The notes beneath the pieces were generated by a model. That model worked only from the letters and a program-made list of their open reading frames with translations. It did no database searches and had not been told where the DNA came from. 64,000 bases of DNA from Elgaria multicarinata webbii (lineage: Eukaryota; Chordata; Lepidosauria; Squamata; Anguidae), in assembly GCF_023053635.1 (NCBI RefSeq), contig NC_086173.1:145361197-145425196 (forward strand), given 5' to 3'. This document shows, in pieces, positions 1-13,500 of the stretch (positions are counted from its first letter, which is position 1; every line of letters starts with the position of its first letter). The translations under genes were made by a program, and so were the position numbers.

Positions 1-114
1 AAGGATAGACTCCTGTTGCAACATGCATATCTGTTTAAGGTTGGAGCTACGCGTTACAAATGGCATCCCTGTGTCAAGTTCTACCCTCTCCTCCTGTAAT
101 ATCTAGTTCAACTT

Positions 115-640
115 ATTTATGTATTATTTATTTGTTACATTTATATCCCATTTTTCCTTCAAGGATCCCATACATCCTCCTCCTCCTCTCTATTTTACCC
201 TCACAATGAGGAGGTGCAGGGAACGCTTATAAAATTTGCAGATGACCCAAAATTGGGTTGACACACAGAGAAGGGCCAGGATCTCTTCTCGATCCTCCCA
301 GAGTGCAGGACACGGAATGACAATGGAACCAGTTACCTAGGGAGGTTGTGGGCTCTCCCACACTAGAGGCCTTCAAGAGGCAGCTGGACAAGCATCTGTC
401 GGGGATGCTTTAGGGTGGATTCCTGCATTGAGCAGGGGGCTGAACTCGATGGCCTTATAGGCCCCTTCCAACTCTACTATTCTATGATTCTATGACAACA
501 CTTTACCCTGTGACTCAGGTAAGGCTGAGAGTCAGAGACTGGCCCAAAGACACCCAGGGAGCTTCATGGCCAAGTGGGGATTAGAACCTGGTTCTCCTTT
601 GTCATCCAGAACTCTAGCCTCTAGACCACACTGACTCTTA
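115..640 (-). repeat. Sauria-type SINE split by a CR1 insertion
   Basis: The left piece (about 115-207) is the LINE-like SINE tail with CTCACAA. The right piece (about 496-640) carries the SINE body (GACTGGCCCAAAGACACCC) and the reversed tRNA-like head (TCTAGACCACACT). The same order is seen uninterrupted at 54,781-55,017, which shows that the middle is an insertion. The SINE is therefore older than the CR1 inside it. Confidence 0.7.
208..495 (+). mobile_element. CR1 LINE fragment with internal deletion
   Basis: The plus strand encodes a piece of CR1 reverse transcriptase (EEVQGTLIKFADD), then jumps to the C-terminal part ([14 protein letters not shown] and [16 protein letters not shown]). 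It ends with the CR1 3' hallmark ATTCTATGATTCTATGA. A large internal part of ORF2 is missing compared with the copy at 17.8-20.7 kb. Confidence 0.85.
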
Positions 641-3540
641 CCCCATGTCTTGATGTTACAATGTGCTTTTCATCCTTCTCCCCAACATAAGTTTGCGGCT
701 GTGGAAATGCACATCATTAGAGAAGCTGCCGAATTTCATAATTAATGAGCTTGTTGGTCAAAACTCACATGTTCATAATGCTCACCTTTGTAAGGAGCTT
801 GGATTGTTGTCTTATGAGTTTGTTACTTATTTCAGAGTAGATTGTGAGCTTAGGAGCATGCGCAGTCTGGATCTAAACTATGGCAATTTCTGCGCATGTG
901 CTGAGTTGGTTGGTTTAACCCTTTTCTTTCAGGAGGAAATGTGGTGATGTCACTTTAACCTTTTAGGGAAAAGTCCACACTTGAACTCTTTCCACAACCA
1001 ATCATGTTCGAAGAAACAACCACATAGGTTGTACACACCTCCATATGCTGATCCATATCTCTCTCCTCCATATACTGATGGGCGACAGCAAGTAAACATT
1101 ATGAAAAAAGGCCATGTCGAAACAAGCAATCAGGAAGCATACATAACATGGTGATGCATTATGTGACACATTATGCAATTCCAAACGACAGCTCCCAAGG
1201 CGCAATTTGATATTGTGCATGCATGAAAATTGTGTATAGAGAATAGTATCTCAAATTAAGTGAGAACTTCCATCTGAGATTATACAGATGAATTTGTTAC
1301 TTTCTGAGGAGATAACAAATGTATTTGGGATATGCATGTTCACCCATCACTACACGTAATTATAGCATCACAGTAAGGAGCCATGGGGCAGGGAGGAGAG
1401 AGCCTGACTCAACAAGAGACGCCTTTTTTCAGCAGCCTCGGCCCAGTGCCACCCTTTTTAACATGTAGATCTGCCTTAAGAAGTTAACATTCCAGTCGGT
1501 CATTCATATAGAATGCTTGTAGCACTGGCCTCTTATGCATATTGCATGTTCTGCTGTTTGTTTAGGCAGGGAGCATCTTACTTCCTTTTTTTGTTGCTGA
1601 TACTATCTACTTTGGGGGTCCCCCCCCCCCAGAACAAGGAAGAGGTGCAGCCACTGTCATGGCTGGTTCAACTCAATATATAAAACAGTCATCTTCTGGC
1701 CCTTCTCCCTATGCTGCTTACTGCCTATAGCCATCCATCCACCAAAGATCTTTTGCCTATCCACTCCTTTCTGGTCAACAAAACACCACCCCTCTCCCAA
1801 GGACTGGTGTCCACATTGTTTACTCCTGACCTCTTCCTTCTAGATCAATCCCTGACTCCTATAACCCCTTTCTTCAGGCCTCAGCCTTCTCCATTCATCC
1901 TTTCCTAATTTCCCCCTCTTTGAGCCCTGACTATAGGCTCTCCTCCACTTGACCTCTTAGTTTGCTGTCTCCCTTTTTACTCAGTACTACTGCCTCCCCA
2001 TTTCCCCCCTTGTCTCTGATGTGAGCTTTTTAACTGACCTTTTACTTCATGCACTGATATGGCTTGGTTTGTTCTGTTGCTGATATCCTCACTCTGAGCA
2101 GTTAGAATGTTTGCAAACATTCTATGACATCACAGCAGTTCAACCAGTGGCTAAGTAGGTGATATTCAACCAACATGATTTAAGTTTTCTATATCTAAGC
2201 AGGACACATTATGCTTGTTCCTAAGGATTTCATAGGATGGAATCATAACATTCTTTGAATGAATGCTTCACTGTGGGAGGATCTACACTATACAGTGACA
2301 ACTGTTGGGGCCCAGAACACATTCAACATACAGTTTTCAAAGTGTCATATCCTGCTTGGTGTAGATCTGGCCTGTGTGTGTCCTCTGTCACTGTGTATTG
2401 CAAAGGATAAAGAATGGGAAGGTGGAGGATCAGTTTGGGGCAAATGTTTGCTTGCAGCCATAGAACTACCCTTTCAAACCCAGTGGCACTGGCAAAACAG
2501 TCCAGGACCTTAGCTCTTACAAAGATATTACACCAATTTAGGTTTAGAGTTAGTCCAGTTGCAGAATGGGACTTAACTATCTAGTGGGTTTTTAAAAATG
2601 TGAATAAACAGTTTTATCAGAAAACATTTGTGTGAAGGATGCTTTTTTCTGCAACAATATAATAGTTAACAGTATATTTGCTAATACCTGTGAGTCCTAG
2701 CACAAGCCAAGCCTATGATTATATCCAAACAACTCTAATTTACGATATGCTTTTTTTTAAAAGCATGCTAAAGAAAAATATAAAAATGTCCAGTGTCACC
2801 TATGCAGGCCTCACTGCTGTAGCCTCTCATAGGCAAAACAGAACGAGGGAATCCCCTCACTGCAGGCCAGCCTCACCCCACTTCCTCCCAAAATGTCTGG
2901 CGTGAAGGTAACATCATGTCAGTTTCTGAACAGAAGGGAGATCTCAGCCTTCTGAGCTTGAGGGGCCAGAAGCACAAGGCCCAGCAGCCTGACAAGAGTG
3001 GTGTGAGAAAAGGGAAGGCCCCTTATCTTTGTCAAGGAAGGGAAAATTGCAGCCAGGGCGGGCTGGAGAATGCAGAGAGGTGTGTGGGGTGGTGGGGATT
3101 TGTCACTGCCTCTTAATATATGAGGTGAACACTCTACCATTTGGGCTGGCTCCCCTTCACAAAGGAAGGCCCAAGTCACCTAGACAAGGGCTGCCTTTCC
3201 CAATCCTAAGTGGTCTCTCGTCTTTGTCCTGATGGTTTAGGGAGGCATAATTCTCACTTTGGAGATGAGAGGTCCCCAGACTAACCCATGCATGCTTAGT
3301 GCAGAGCTAAGCGAATGCACGTCGATACCATCCCTATGTGCATTCACTCACACTTCAGTAGGCCAAAAGGGGACAGGGGCTCCTGCACCTTTAACAGCAG
3401 AAGGAATTTCAGTAGGTTTACTTGATATGCCTGTTGAACTGACATATCTGGCCCAAAGATACAGCGGTGTCTCCCATCGCAGAGCTACAGACCTTTACTC
3501 CCCTCCCTCCATCTACTCTAGCAAGATGGGACTCTACTTC
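641..3540. other. No gene recognised; unassigned
   Basis: Only short open frames without family resemblance are present. Local features are an imperfect inverted pair around AGCATGCGCAG / CTGCGCATGTGCT (about 860-905) and a C homopolymer near 1,621. Nothing supports a coding call. Confidence 0.5.
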
Positions 3541-3544
3541 TGCT

Positions 3545-4045
3545 TCATAACAAGGTGCACAGAATCTCAGAATTTCAGCCTCTGGGGTTCCCCAGTTGAT
3601 CACACCCCTTCCCCTAGCTCCACTTCCTTGGCCCCAACCATTGATCATTTTGTGGTTTCCAACTTCTGTTTAGACACCCCCATCCACCCCATTCTAAAAG
3701 GCAATGCCGCTCTCATTTTATTTATTTACTTTTAACCACCCAATAATCAAAATTCTTTGGGTGCTGTATAATACATTCAAAACATACTGTACAAATATCC
3801 TGTGCAGGATAAAGCCAGCAGCGCAGGCGCGCACACATTTTTTTTTTTAAAAAAAAGCAACAAAATAAAATGAAATTAAAATGAATTAAAGGGGTTAGGT
3901 ATTGGCTGTAAAAGCTTTAAACTAAAATAGGCTGACACTTTGGGCCCGCCTCCTTTGCCTTCAGCCCACTCACTGGAATGTGGCCCCCAAAAGCTTCTAC
4001 GAAATTCAATTCGGCCCTCGAGTTGAAAAGGTTCTGCACTACTGG
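3545..4045 (+). repeat. hAT-like non-autonomous repeat, copy 1
   Basis: Two blocks match repeats elsewhere in the window. CAGCCTCTGGGGTTCCCCAG through CACCCCATTCTAAAAGGC matches about 48,395-48,580. CACTGGAATGTGGCCCCCAA through GAGTTGAAAAGGTTCTGCAC matches about 49,160-49,235 and, reversed, about 33,100-33,200. The style resembles vertebrate hAT-derived repeats, but the class is inferred. An AT-rich LINE-tail-like piece (3,715-3,900) lies between the blocks. Confidence 0.5.
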
Positions 4046-4894
4046 ACTAGATCACTGGAGTCCTGGGGCAGGAGTTCCTGAATTCGCTGGCTGGCTGCTA
4101 ACGCAAGAGGCATTCTCTCCAGGTGAAGAAATGGCGGTGAGAGACATTGCCCCCAAATGCAAAGGGAACGTACAAAGACAACCACCTGCTTAGTTGTAAC
4201 GAGCTGTAACATTTGTTTGAAAATTAGAGTCGCAATGAAAAATCAGTGGCTGCACTCACTCTGGCATCCTAATCCTGGCAAAGGCAGCAACCCAAACATG
4301 GAATCTTTACATTGCTATCAGGTCAGGCTGATATATGGTTACGCCTAGGAAGTGTCCGACAGGCCATGACCCAGTCTCCCCACCAGCCGTTCACTGCTAC
4401 AAGAGTGCCAACAGTAGCTTCTGCACTGGCAGCATTTGAGTCTATTCTGAGCTAAACAAGGCTTGAGTGCAAGCTAAGTTAGTCTAGTTGTTAATACACC
4501 CCCCCCGAACAAATAGATTCATGTTTTAATACAGTGATGATAGAGGGAAGTCCCATAGCACAGCAACACCCTTGCAGCTGGTGCCACAACTTGTAGGAGG
4601 GGGAAAGATGGCACCCTTCGGGTGGGCACATTTAAAATTTTGAGTGTCGTGGGCTCTCTCACAAAATAGCTGCTGTGGCAGGGGTGGGTCATGCCTAGTC
4701 TTTAAATGTCTGCCATGGTGGGCATAGCTGGTCACAAAACACTCATTTCCCATATAGCAAACTAGTGAGACTAACAGAAAAGTAATTTGCCCAAGAACCC
4801 AAATACAAGGCAAAGGTAGGATCTGAACTCCAAAACACAGAACCATGCTTTTGAGTCCAGATAAAGATTTGCTGGAGGGCAGCACTTTGCTTTG

Positions 4895-5015
4895 TCACCA
4901 GCTATGCTGCCCAGTAGCTGAAGCTCTCTGGGCGGCTCACAAAATTTTAAACCACAAAATACAGCATAAAATATAAAATATGGAAGCTTAAAACTACAAC
5001 CAGAATAAAACCTGT
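4895..5015 (-). repeat. L2-type LINE 3' tail fragment
   Basis: Contains the recurring L2 tail motif GAAGCTCTCTGGGCGGCTCA followed by A-rich sequence, as in the longer copies at 7.75 kb and 30.1 kb. No coding part remains. Confidence 0.6.
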
Positions 5016-5439
5016 CGTCTAGCCTCTTGAGAAGAACCAGGCGGACCCCTTTCTCATATCAAGGGGGCTCTCATGGGAAGAAAATCTGAACATCTTTAAT
5101 CAAGATCAGCACCTTGCTTCAGCTGAACCCCTTCTATGCCCAAGTTTCTAGGTGGACTAACTGGATTACTGTCAGGTGCAATGTGTGATACAATATGCAC
5201 AAGATCTTCCAAGAAATCAGGGCTTTCTCTAAATCAATAGCTGTCAGTCCTCCCTGCACTTATTATATTTTAAATATCAATGGGGAGGGTCTTCATACCT
5301 GCTGCTCTTCAGTTTTATAAGCATCCCCACCAACTTCCCAGGCCTCTATCCTAAAGCTTAATTTGAAAAGAAGTTAGGTAAAGAGACAAATTCTCTAGAA
5401 AAATATGAACAACAAACAAATTTATTTAGTTTAACCTGA

Positions 5440-5820
5440 TTTAGGTTAACCATGGTTTGTTGCTTCAGTAATGAATAAACAAGCATACAAACCATGACTT
5501 GTTTTCCCTATCTCGGGCTTGTTTCTCTCTGGCAACTCTTCCTTCAGAGCTGTTTCATTTTCAGGCTGTTTTTACTAGATCCTCTGTTTCAGGGTGAACA
5601 GCTACACTAACAAGCCAGGGATAAGCCTCAGTTCTGGCTTCAGACATTACAACAAGCCATGGCTTAAAAAAGACAGACTTCTTAAACCAACAACAAACCA
5701 TGTCTTCTGTTTGTGATTTGTAGCTGTTTAACAACCCATGGTTTGTTTGAGGTGATGGGTTCAGACACTAACAAACCATACTGCAACAAACCACACCGTG
5801 GTTTATCATTATATGTGAAC
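5440..5820. repeat. ACCATGGTTTGT-rich palindromic repeat
   Basis: Repeated direct and inverted copies of AACCATGGTTTGT and CAAACCATG fill this stretch (for example 5,447, 5,487, 5,657 and 5,737). This is like the foldback elements at 28.7-29.4 kb and 31.3 kb. It is probably a non-autonomous DNA transposon; the ends are not sharply defined. Confidence 0.45.
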
Positions 5821-5839
5821 AAGGCCAATGTAGAATTTC

Positions 5840-5840
<1 letters not shown>

Positions 5841-5934
<94 letters not shown>
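5841..5934. repeat. (AT)n(GT)n microsatellite
   Basis: An uninterrupted run of about 40 bp of AT dinucleotides passes directly into about 50 bp of GT dinucleotides. Confidence 0.98.
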
Positions 5935-5938
<4 letters not shown>

Positions 5939-6004
5939 AATGACTCCTTTGTCTACATGCAGCATTGTTGGGAGCTCATTCTAAGAACCAACAGAGAGCT
6001 TCTT

Positions 6005-7713
<1,709 letters not shown>

Positions 7714-7750
7714 CTGGGGAAAAGAAAAGGGGAGGGGGGAAAAGCTTGAG

Positions 7751-8275
7751 TTTATTTATTTATTTATTTCATTTCATTTCTATACCGCCCAATAGCCGAA
7801 GCTCTCTGGATGGTTCACAAAAATTAAAACCATGAAGAGCATAATAGAACAACCAACAATTTAAAAACACAAATACAAAATACAATATAAAAAGCACGAC
7901 CAGGATAAAACCACACAGCAAAAATTGATATAGGTTAAAATATGAGATTAAAACAGCAGAGTTTAAATTTAAGTTAAATTAGGTGTTAAAATACTGAGAA
8001 AATAAAAAGGTCTTCAGCTGGCGATGAAAGGAAAATGTAGGTGCCAAGAGAACCTCTCTGGGGAGCTCGTTCCACAGCTGGGGTGCCACAGCAGAGAAAG
8101 CCCTCCTCCTAGTAGCCACCTGCCTCACTTCCTTCGGCAGGGGCTCACGGAGAAGGGCCCCTGTGGATGATCTTAAGGTCCGGGCAGACACATATGGTTG
8201 GAGGCGTTCCTTCAAATAACCTGGCCCCAAGCCGTTTAGGGCTTTGAATGTTAATACCAGCACTTTGAGTGTTTG
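7751..8275 (-). mobile_element. L2-type LINE 3' end
   Basis: Minus strand 8,263-7,979 encodes the C-terminus of an L2-type ORF2 (YLKERLQPYVSARTLRSS, RRAFSAVAPQLWNELP, FHRQLKTFLFSQ). It is followed by the tail motif CGAAGCTCTCTGG and a TTTA-repeat end at 7,751. At its 5' side a roughly 29-bp segment (TTTGAATGTTAATACCAGCA...) is duplicated in tandem at 8,243-8,300. Confidence 0.88.
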
Positions 8276-8332
8276 AATGTTAATACCAGCACTTTGAGTT
8301 TCAGGTAAGATATGGCCTTAGATAAGCCCATT

Positions 8333-8620
8333 ATCTATTTATTCATTTATTTTTATTCAATCAATTTATAGATTATTTGGCTGTATCTAAAAAGATATCC
8401 TGAAGCAGTTTACAACATAAACATTTAAAATATAAACAACCTCAGTTAAAACATTTACAAACAGAAAATACAAAACATCTCAGAAAATACAAAACATCCT
8501 CAATTAAAACATTTTTTTAAAAAACAAACAGCTATCGGACAATTAGGCAGCACAATCAGTCAGGTAAAGCTAGGGTGAAAAGGTAGGTCTTTAACCGGCT
8601 TCTACTTTTTTTAAAAAAAA
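8333..8620 (-). repeat. AT-rich LINE 3'-UTR-like sequence
   Basis: TTTATTCATTTATTTTTATT start, repeated ACAAAACATC units and a closing AGGTCTTTAACCGGCTTCT resemble LINE 3' UTR sequence on the minus strand. There is no coding part, and the family is uncertain. Confidence 0.4.
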
Positions 8621-8764
8621 GGCTTGTCATGAGGAGACAGCACCCATGGGATGCGATTTAATAGCAGCTCCCATGTAATGTAATGAATTAATGTGGGCTA
8701 ACCATCATCTGAGGATGTTAAAATGAGGAGCTAGCAACATAAAAATGGAAGCCCATGCCCACCC

Positions 8765-9090
8765 TATAATTATTCTAACTAGCAGTAAATTCAGGACAGA
8801 AAAAAGGAAGTACTTCTTCATACTACACAGAATGAATATATAATTTGCAGCCACAAGATCTCAGGATGGCTATTAGATTTGACAGCTATTGACCATGGGT
8901 CTATCAACAGCTACGTATATGCTACCAGAGGCAGAATACTATGCTGACTACCAGTTGCTAGAGGACAGCAGGTGAGGGCTGTTGCATTCATATCCTGCTT
9001 ATGAGCACATCAGAAGCTCCTGGTTGGCCACTGTGGAAAACAGGATGCTAGGCTAGATGGTCTTTGGGTGTGATACAGCAAGGCTAGATA
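8765..9090 (+). repeat. Decayed LINE-like 3' repeat
   Basis: Contains the landmarks of a family seen best at 16.87-17.40 kb: TCAGGACAGAAAAAAGGAAG, TGGTTGGCCACTGTG, and GCTAGGCTAGATGGTC near the end. The autonomous parent is not identifiable here. Confidence 0.55.
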
Positions 9091-9099
9091 GGAAGTGGT

Positions 9100-9515
9100 C
9101 TTATCCCAAGTCAGGGCATTGGTCCATCTAGCTCAATATATCTTCTTACATCAGGGATGCAGAACCTTTTTTCTCCCAGAGGAAAACACTCCCTGGGGAG
9201 TAATGTTAGGGGGCTGCATAGGCAGGGCTGCAAGTGGCCTGGGTCAATATCCTCTCTTTCCACACACACAGAGCATCCCTCTGCCCCCACTCACACACAC
9301 TAGCACACACACACCAATCAGCAAATTGGCAGGACTGGCATGGGATCTGCCCGAGGACCACATATAAGACCCACTGCTGGTCTACACTGACTGGCAGCAG
9401 CTCTCCAGAGATACAGACAGGGATCTTTCCAAGTTACCTGGAGAGGCAAGGGATTGAAGCCAGGACCTCTGGCTTGCAAAACACGCACTTTACTACCGAG
9501 CTATGGCCCTTTTCC
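9100..9515 (-). repeat. tRNA-derived SINE, interrupted
   Basis: Read on the minus strand, 9,515-9,455 is tRNA-like: GGGCCATAGCTCGGTAGTAA (A-box region) and GGCTTCAATCCC (B-box region). The body continues through CTGACTGGCAGCAGCTCTCC. The piece GGTCCATCTAGCTCAATA at 9,123 belongs to the same body. The intervening 9,141-9,370 (CATCAGGGATGCAGAACC...) looks like an inserted hAT-style repeat. Confidence 0.55.
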
Positions 9516-10140
9516 CTATTTGTGTGTTCTAATGGGCTAGGCATGCTCTGTACTTTCCCAGAGTGCCTCACTCCACCACATGAAATCAACAACAACCTAG
9601 TTCCATTCTAGAAAGCAAACGGGGAAGGAGTTCTGGGCGTAGCCCCACATCTCTTTACAGATCACAGTCCACTTGTGGAAAATGCACTTCTAGACAGTAT
9701 AAAGTTTATGTGGATATTACACAGTTAGGGCAATCCCTGCTGGAATAACTTCTGTGGCAGTAAGGAGCCATTTTTTTCCCATTTGAGAATGCAGTTGGCA
9801 TGATAAAATAGGCCCATGTAAGTTGGATCTGGATTCACAACAAAGTTTTTCGATAAACCTAATTCATAGATGCCTGCACTCCTAATAGCTGTTTGACCGG
9901 AAGTCATTCAACAGATGCAGCAACGAAAAAGGTTTCAGCTATTAAATTTCCACATGATGTGCAACAGTTAAAAGCCACAGGAGCCCTGTCAGGCTGAATG
10001 AGCAAGCCTATAGTGGGGAAGAATTGGAAGCTTCACTTGTTGGATTTCTGCCGGTCAGCCACTGCGCAGTTCCTGGAGTTTTCCCTACTGCATCGTCTCT
10101 TTTGAGAACTCGCTCACTTCAACTTCCAGCTGTTCCCATC
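9515..10140. other. No gene recognised
   Basis: No coding or structural signal beyond a short fragment (about 9,968-10,000, CACAGGAGCCCTGTCAGGC) of the foldback family described at 35.5 kb. Confidence 0.4.
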
Positions 10141-10179
10141 CCTTCAGGAGTTAATGACTGCAAGCCAAGGGCTGCTCTG

Positions 10180-10480
10180 TGAAGTTTCGCCCAATAGCAG
10201 CCAGCTCCTCCTTCGATCAGGTACGTGGAGAACAGTGATCCTATCGCAGCTTGGACGACAACAGAGCGGGCTGTGCATTACGCCAGAGCATTTGACCCAG
10301 GAAGCGCAACATACCTGTGCAGCAGCAGAGAGGCAAAGACTAGCCTCATTTCCTTCCTCGGCTGCCGGAGCCCTCTTGTGGCTGCAGCCAGGCAAACTCG
10401 GAAGGTTTCATTTCTAAAAGAGCGCCAAGGGCTGCAGCCACTGGTTTTGACACCCACGGGCCCCCTCCCGCAATGAATCT
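10180..10480 (-). promoter_or_regulatory. Candidate promoter / first exon with CTCF-like motif
   Basis: This is a locally CpG-containing stretch with a good minus-strand splice donor (GCACAG|GTATGT, near 10,315) and a CTCF-like GAGCCCTCTTGTGGCTGC at 10,369-10,386. It lies upstream of the minus-strand zinc-finger pseudogene, so it could be that gene's old first exon. A plus-strand donor (CAG|GTACGT, near 10,220) is also present, so the direction is not settled. Confidence 0.3.
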
Positions 10481-10984
10481 GTCTGTCGGTCAAGCAAGTG
10501 GAAGTAATGATGAGAAAGAGGATGAGGATGGCACTGAGCTGGCAGAGAGCCAGTGAGCAAGTAGGCAGGGATATCTACTGCTCCTCCCCACCATCACCAT
10601 CTGAGCCAGAGCAAGTGGCAGGTTGCAATAGCAGGTTGCAATAGTGACAAGGATGAGCAACTCCAGGGGGGCTTTTGTTAGTAAAACCCCCCCACCCCTG
10701 CTCTGGTGTGGTTTCTTGACAGGTGCCTGATCATGCCCACCCTTGGTGCCAGCCCTGCTCAGGCCCAAAGTTAGTGCCCCCCAAACTGCCAACTAAATAG
10801 CAGCAGGAGATGGAGGCAATGGCAAATAGGCACACGAGAACAGACACTGTTTGCCACAGCATCTGTTGTTATTTTAAAAAATGATTTACAGTTGGGAGGG
10901 GGGGCTGGGATCGGCCGGCCAGGCATAACAAAGCATGGCGGTGGGAAGGGGAGACAAATGGAGAGGGAGACATTTTCCTCCCTC

Positions 10985-11253
10985 TCTCATAATACTAGAA
11001 CCCAATGAAGTCATTCCATGAAGCTGATTGCTGGGAGATTCCGGACAGATAAAAGGAAGGACTTCACATAGTTAAGCTATGGAATATGCTACCACAAGAG
11101 GTAGTGAAGGCCACCGCTTTGGATGGCTTTAAAGGGGGGTTGGTGAGTTCCTGGAGGAGAAGTCTGTCAATGGCAACTAGTCCTGATGGCTATTTGCTAC
11201 CTCTAGAAGCAGTATATCAGCTGCTGAGGAACATGGGTATGAGGGTGCTGTTG

Positions 11254-11254
<1 letters not shown>
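10985..11254 (+). repeat. LINE-like 3' repeat
   Basis: Same family as 16.87-17.40 kb: AGAACCCAATGAAGTC, GGACAGATAAAAGGAAGGAC, TATGGAATATGCTACCACAA, GGATGGCTTTAAAGG and GGGTGCTGTTGCA occur in the same order. Confidence 0.7.

Positions 11255-11291
<37 letters not shown>
11255..11291. repeat. (ATT)n microsatellite
   Basis: Twelve ATT units directly follow the LINE-like repeat. Confidence 0.97.
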
Positions 11292-11293
<2 letters not shown>

Positions 11294-11640
11294 TTGATAT
11301 GGTTGCCAACTGGCCAGAAAAGAAAAGCTAAAGATACACTTCTTTGTTACCCGGTCACATGCCTGGACATTCAAAATAGGTTCCAAGCCTAATCCTGTAC
11401 AGAGAAATAAAGCTTGCTAGAGTAATCTACCAATGGCCTGGCCTCCTGTGTCCTTAAAGAAGGTTTGTGTAGTGGGTAAGAAGAGATTGAGCTTTGAATC
11501 ATGAAGTTTGTTCACCTGCCTCTTGCTCTGACCCAGACAACAATGGTGAGAAGAAGGAGCAGTAGATGCTTACTTACTCACTGGCTCGCTGCCTGTCAAG
11601 CAAGCAAGTGATAGCAAGGACAAGATATCGGATGGGAAGC

Positions 11641-11708
11641 AATTTATTTATTTATAACATTTTTTATTTATTACATTTTTATACTGCCCAATAGCCAAAG
11701 CTCTAGCA
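11641..11708 (-). repeat. L2-type LINE tail fragment
   Basis: TTTATTTATTACATTTTTAT followed by ACTGCCCAATAGCCAAAGCT, the L2 3' end seen in longer copies. Confidence 0.6.
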
Positions 11709-11837
11709 GCTGGTGACCATGGGGGTGAGAAAGTAGACTCACTGAGGGAACAGGCCCATTGTGGAGAGAGAGAGACTTTTCTCCTAGCAGGGCTCCTGTC
11801 TGTTTAACAGAGTCAGGCAGGTATATATTCTACAGCA

Positions 11838-11915
11838 GCCTTTCCCAACTTGGTGCCTTCTAGATGTTTTGGACTTCAACTCCCATCAGCCCCAGCCAGC
11901 ATAGTGAGAGGTCAG
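11838..11915. repeat. Half of a palindromic MITE-like repeat
   Basis: CCTTTCCCAACTTGGTGCC then GGACTTCAACTCCCATCAGC, the left half of the family whose full foldback form is at 25,148-25,273. Confidence 0.6.
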
Positions 11916-12822
11916 GAATGAGAGACCAAAGAGCCCAGCAGCTCTGGGGTCAAGTGCTGTAGGAGTGATTTTGCCTTAGGTACTGTGATGAAACTGAGGT
12001 AAAATGGAGGTAAAAGTTGAACTGTTATGTTTTGTTTCAATAACTGAAGGACTGAATGGGTAATAAACAGTATAAAAAAAGGTGTGCCATTTACTGTAAG
12101 CTTAAACCTGGGGAGAATTATATTGTAAATGTGGTATGCTGGTAAAATGGCAATTACTGTTACCACTGAGAGGGAAATAAAGCCTTTATATATGGGATGG
12201 TAGGATCAAAGCTGGTGCCATTTGATTGGAGAATAACTGAACATTCTAAGCATGCCCATTGGTCCTAAGTCTAAGTTTAAACTGAAGTAGTGTGACTGAA
12301 AGTCGGCCACACCAAAGCTGATTGGCTGGAGGGTGATGACTGGAATGAACTGTTGAGAGGGATCTTGGAGAGTCTGTCAGGCTTTGCCTGGGGAGTTTTA
12401 CCTGAGGAAGAGTTGCCTGGAGGTTTCTTTATGAGAGACCGGGAGCCCGAAGAAGGCGTCAGCCAGGAAGAAGAGCAGCTGCAAGACTAGGAAGCCAAGC
12501 TGAGAAAATGTAAGGCAGAAGTTGAAGGCTTGGAAATGAGAGGAAGACTCTTGGAACAGCCTTTGGAGGAAAGAGCTGAAGTTTTAAGTATCAGCTGGTG
12601 GCAGTGGTATGAAGACACCAGCTGCTGGACCAGACTGAAGACTTAAGGGGAAGCCTGTTGAACAGCCTTAAAGGTTCCAGGAGGAAGTCAAACTCTTACA
12701 GAGAGAAGATGGCCTTTCAAGCCCTCATTGTTAGGCCTGTGAGTTAACTGGGGAATTGGCTTACCTTTGGTTAGGGTTAGGAACTGAGGCTTCTAACACC
12801 TGATTGGTGGACATGGCAAGCT
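11916..12822. other. Unassigned intergenic sequence
   Basis: No open frame of note. Contains AATAAA signals near 12,062 and 12,175 and a purine-rich stretch (12,440-12,720). It could be an unrecognised repeat, but nothing in the sequence proves it. Confidence 0.3.
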
Positions 12823-12920
12823 GCAGTTTGCGGCTTGAATATTCAAAATGGCCGCCTGCATGTGCTGCACCTCAGCATGGCTTAAATAAGCAACGGTGGG
12901 CTGCTTGATCGTGCAAACCA
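12823..12920 (+). repeat. Fragment of TIR/MITE family
   Basis: GCTTGAATATTCAAAATGGC recurs at 45,711-45,728 and, in part, at 45,512. It is accompanied by GGCTTAAATAAGC and GGTGGGCTGC motifs typical of the palindromic element at 45.5-45.8 kb. Confidence 0.4.
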
Positions 12921-13379
12921 GTCCAGTGTGTAACTCTTGGAATAACTACTATCTTTATGGAATAGTTTCCGAGTTTCATGTTGTTGTTGTTATTTGTTTA
13001 TTAATGAATTTCTGTACCACCACTGAAAGTTGGTTTCCAGAACGGTTTACAAATTCTTTACTTAAAATTCCATATCTCACAACCTTTCTTTTACTGCCTC
13101 AGACCAATAAGAAGGGCTCCCCATTTTTCATCTCGGTCCTCTTGCTATGTCCTTTAAGTTGCTTTTCCTACAGCAATCAGCAAGGGAAGCTTTTTGATGG
13201 GATAAATTGCTGCACATAAAGAAGCTGTTAAAGGTACAGCAGTGGAGACTGGTTGATAACTGGCAACTTCTCCAAATAACTATTTAATCAAGAACACTAT
13301 CATAAACAGAGATCAATTCCCATCAGCCCCAGGTAGTGTGCTAATGGTTAGAAATGCTGGCACATTTTGGGAGTGATAG

Positions 13380-13500
13380 CTAAACTTAAGGTTAATGGAA
13401 GGAACACAAAAGTATTCTCTCAAAATTAGACACAGAGGATGGTGGTACTGCAGCTTTGGAAGACTAATTTCCATTGCAAAATTAGAGGCACAAGATCCAA
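13380..13500 (+). repeat. Locus-specific repeat shared with the H2B upstream region
   Basis: TCTCAAAATTAGACACAGAG ... TTTCCATTGCAAAATTAGAG matches 15,150-15,235 (TTTTCATTGCAAAATTAGAA) in the same order, about 1.7 kb apart. It could be a diverged local duplication or an unrecognised dispersed repeat. Confidence 0.45.

Noticed and set aside
9455-9515. tRNA gene
   Set aside because: Has A- and B-box-like motifs but is fused to a SINE body and lacks a clean cloverleaf.
11916-12822. Possible LTR of an endogenous retrovirus
   Set aside because: It has AATAAA signals, but no paired terminal repeats, primer-binding site or viral coding sequence was recognised here or elsewhere in the window.
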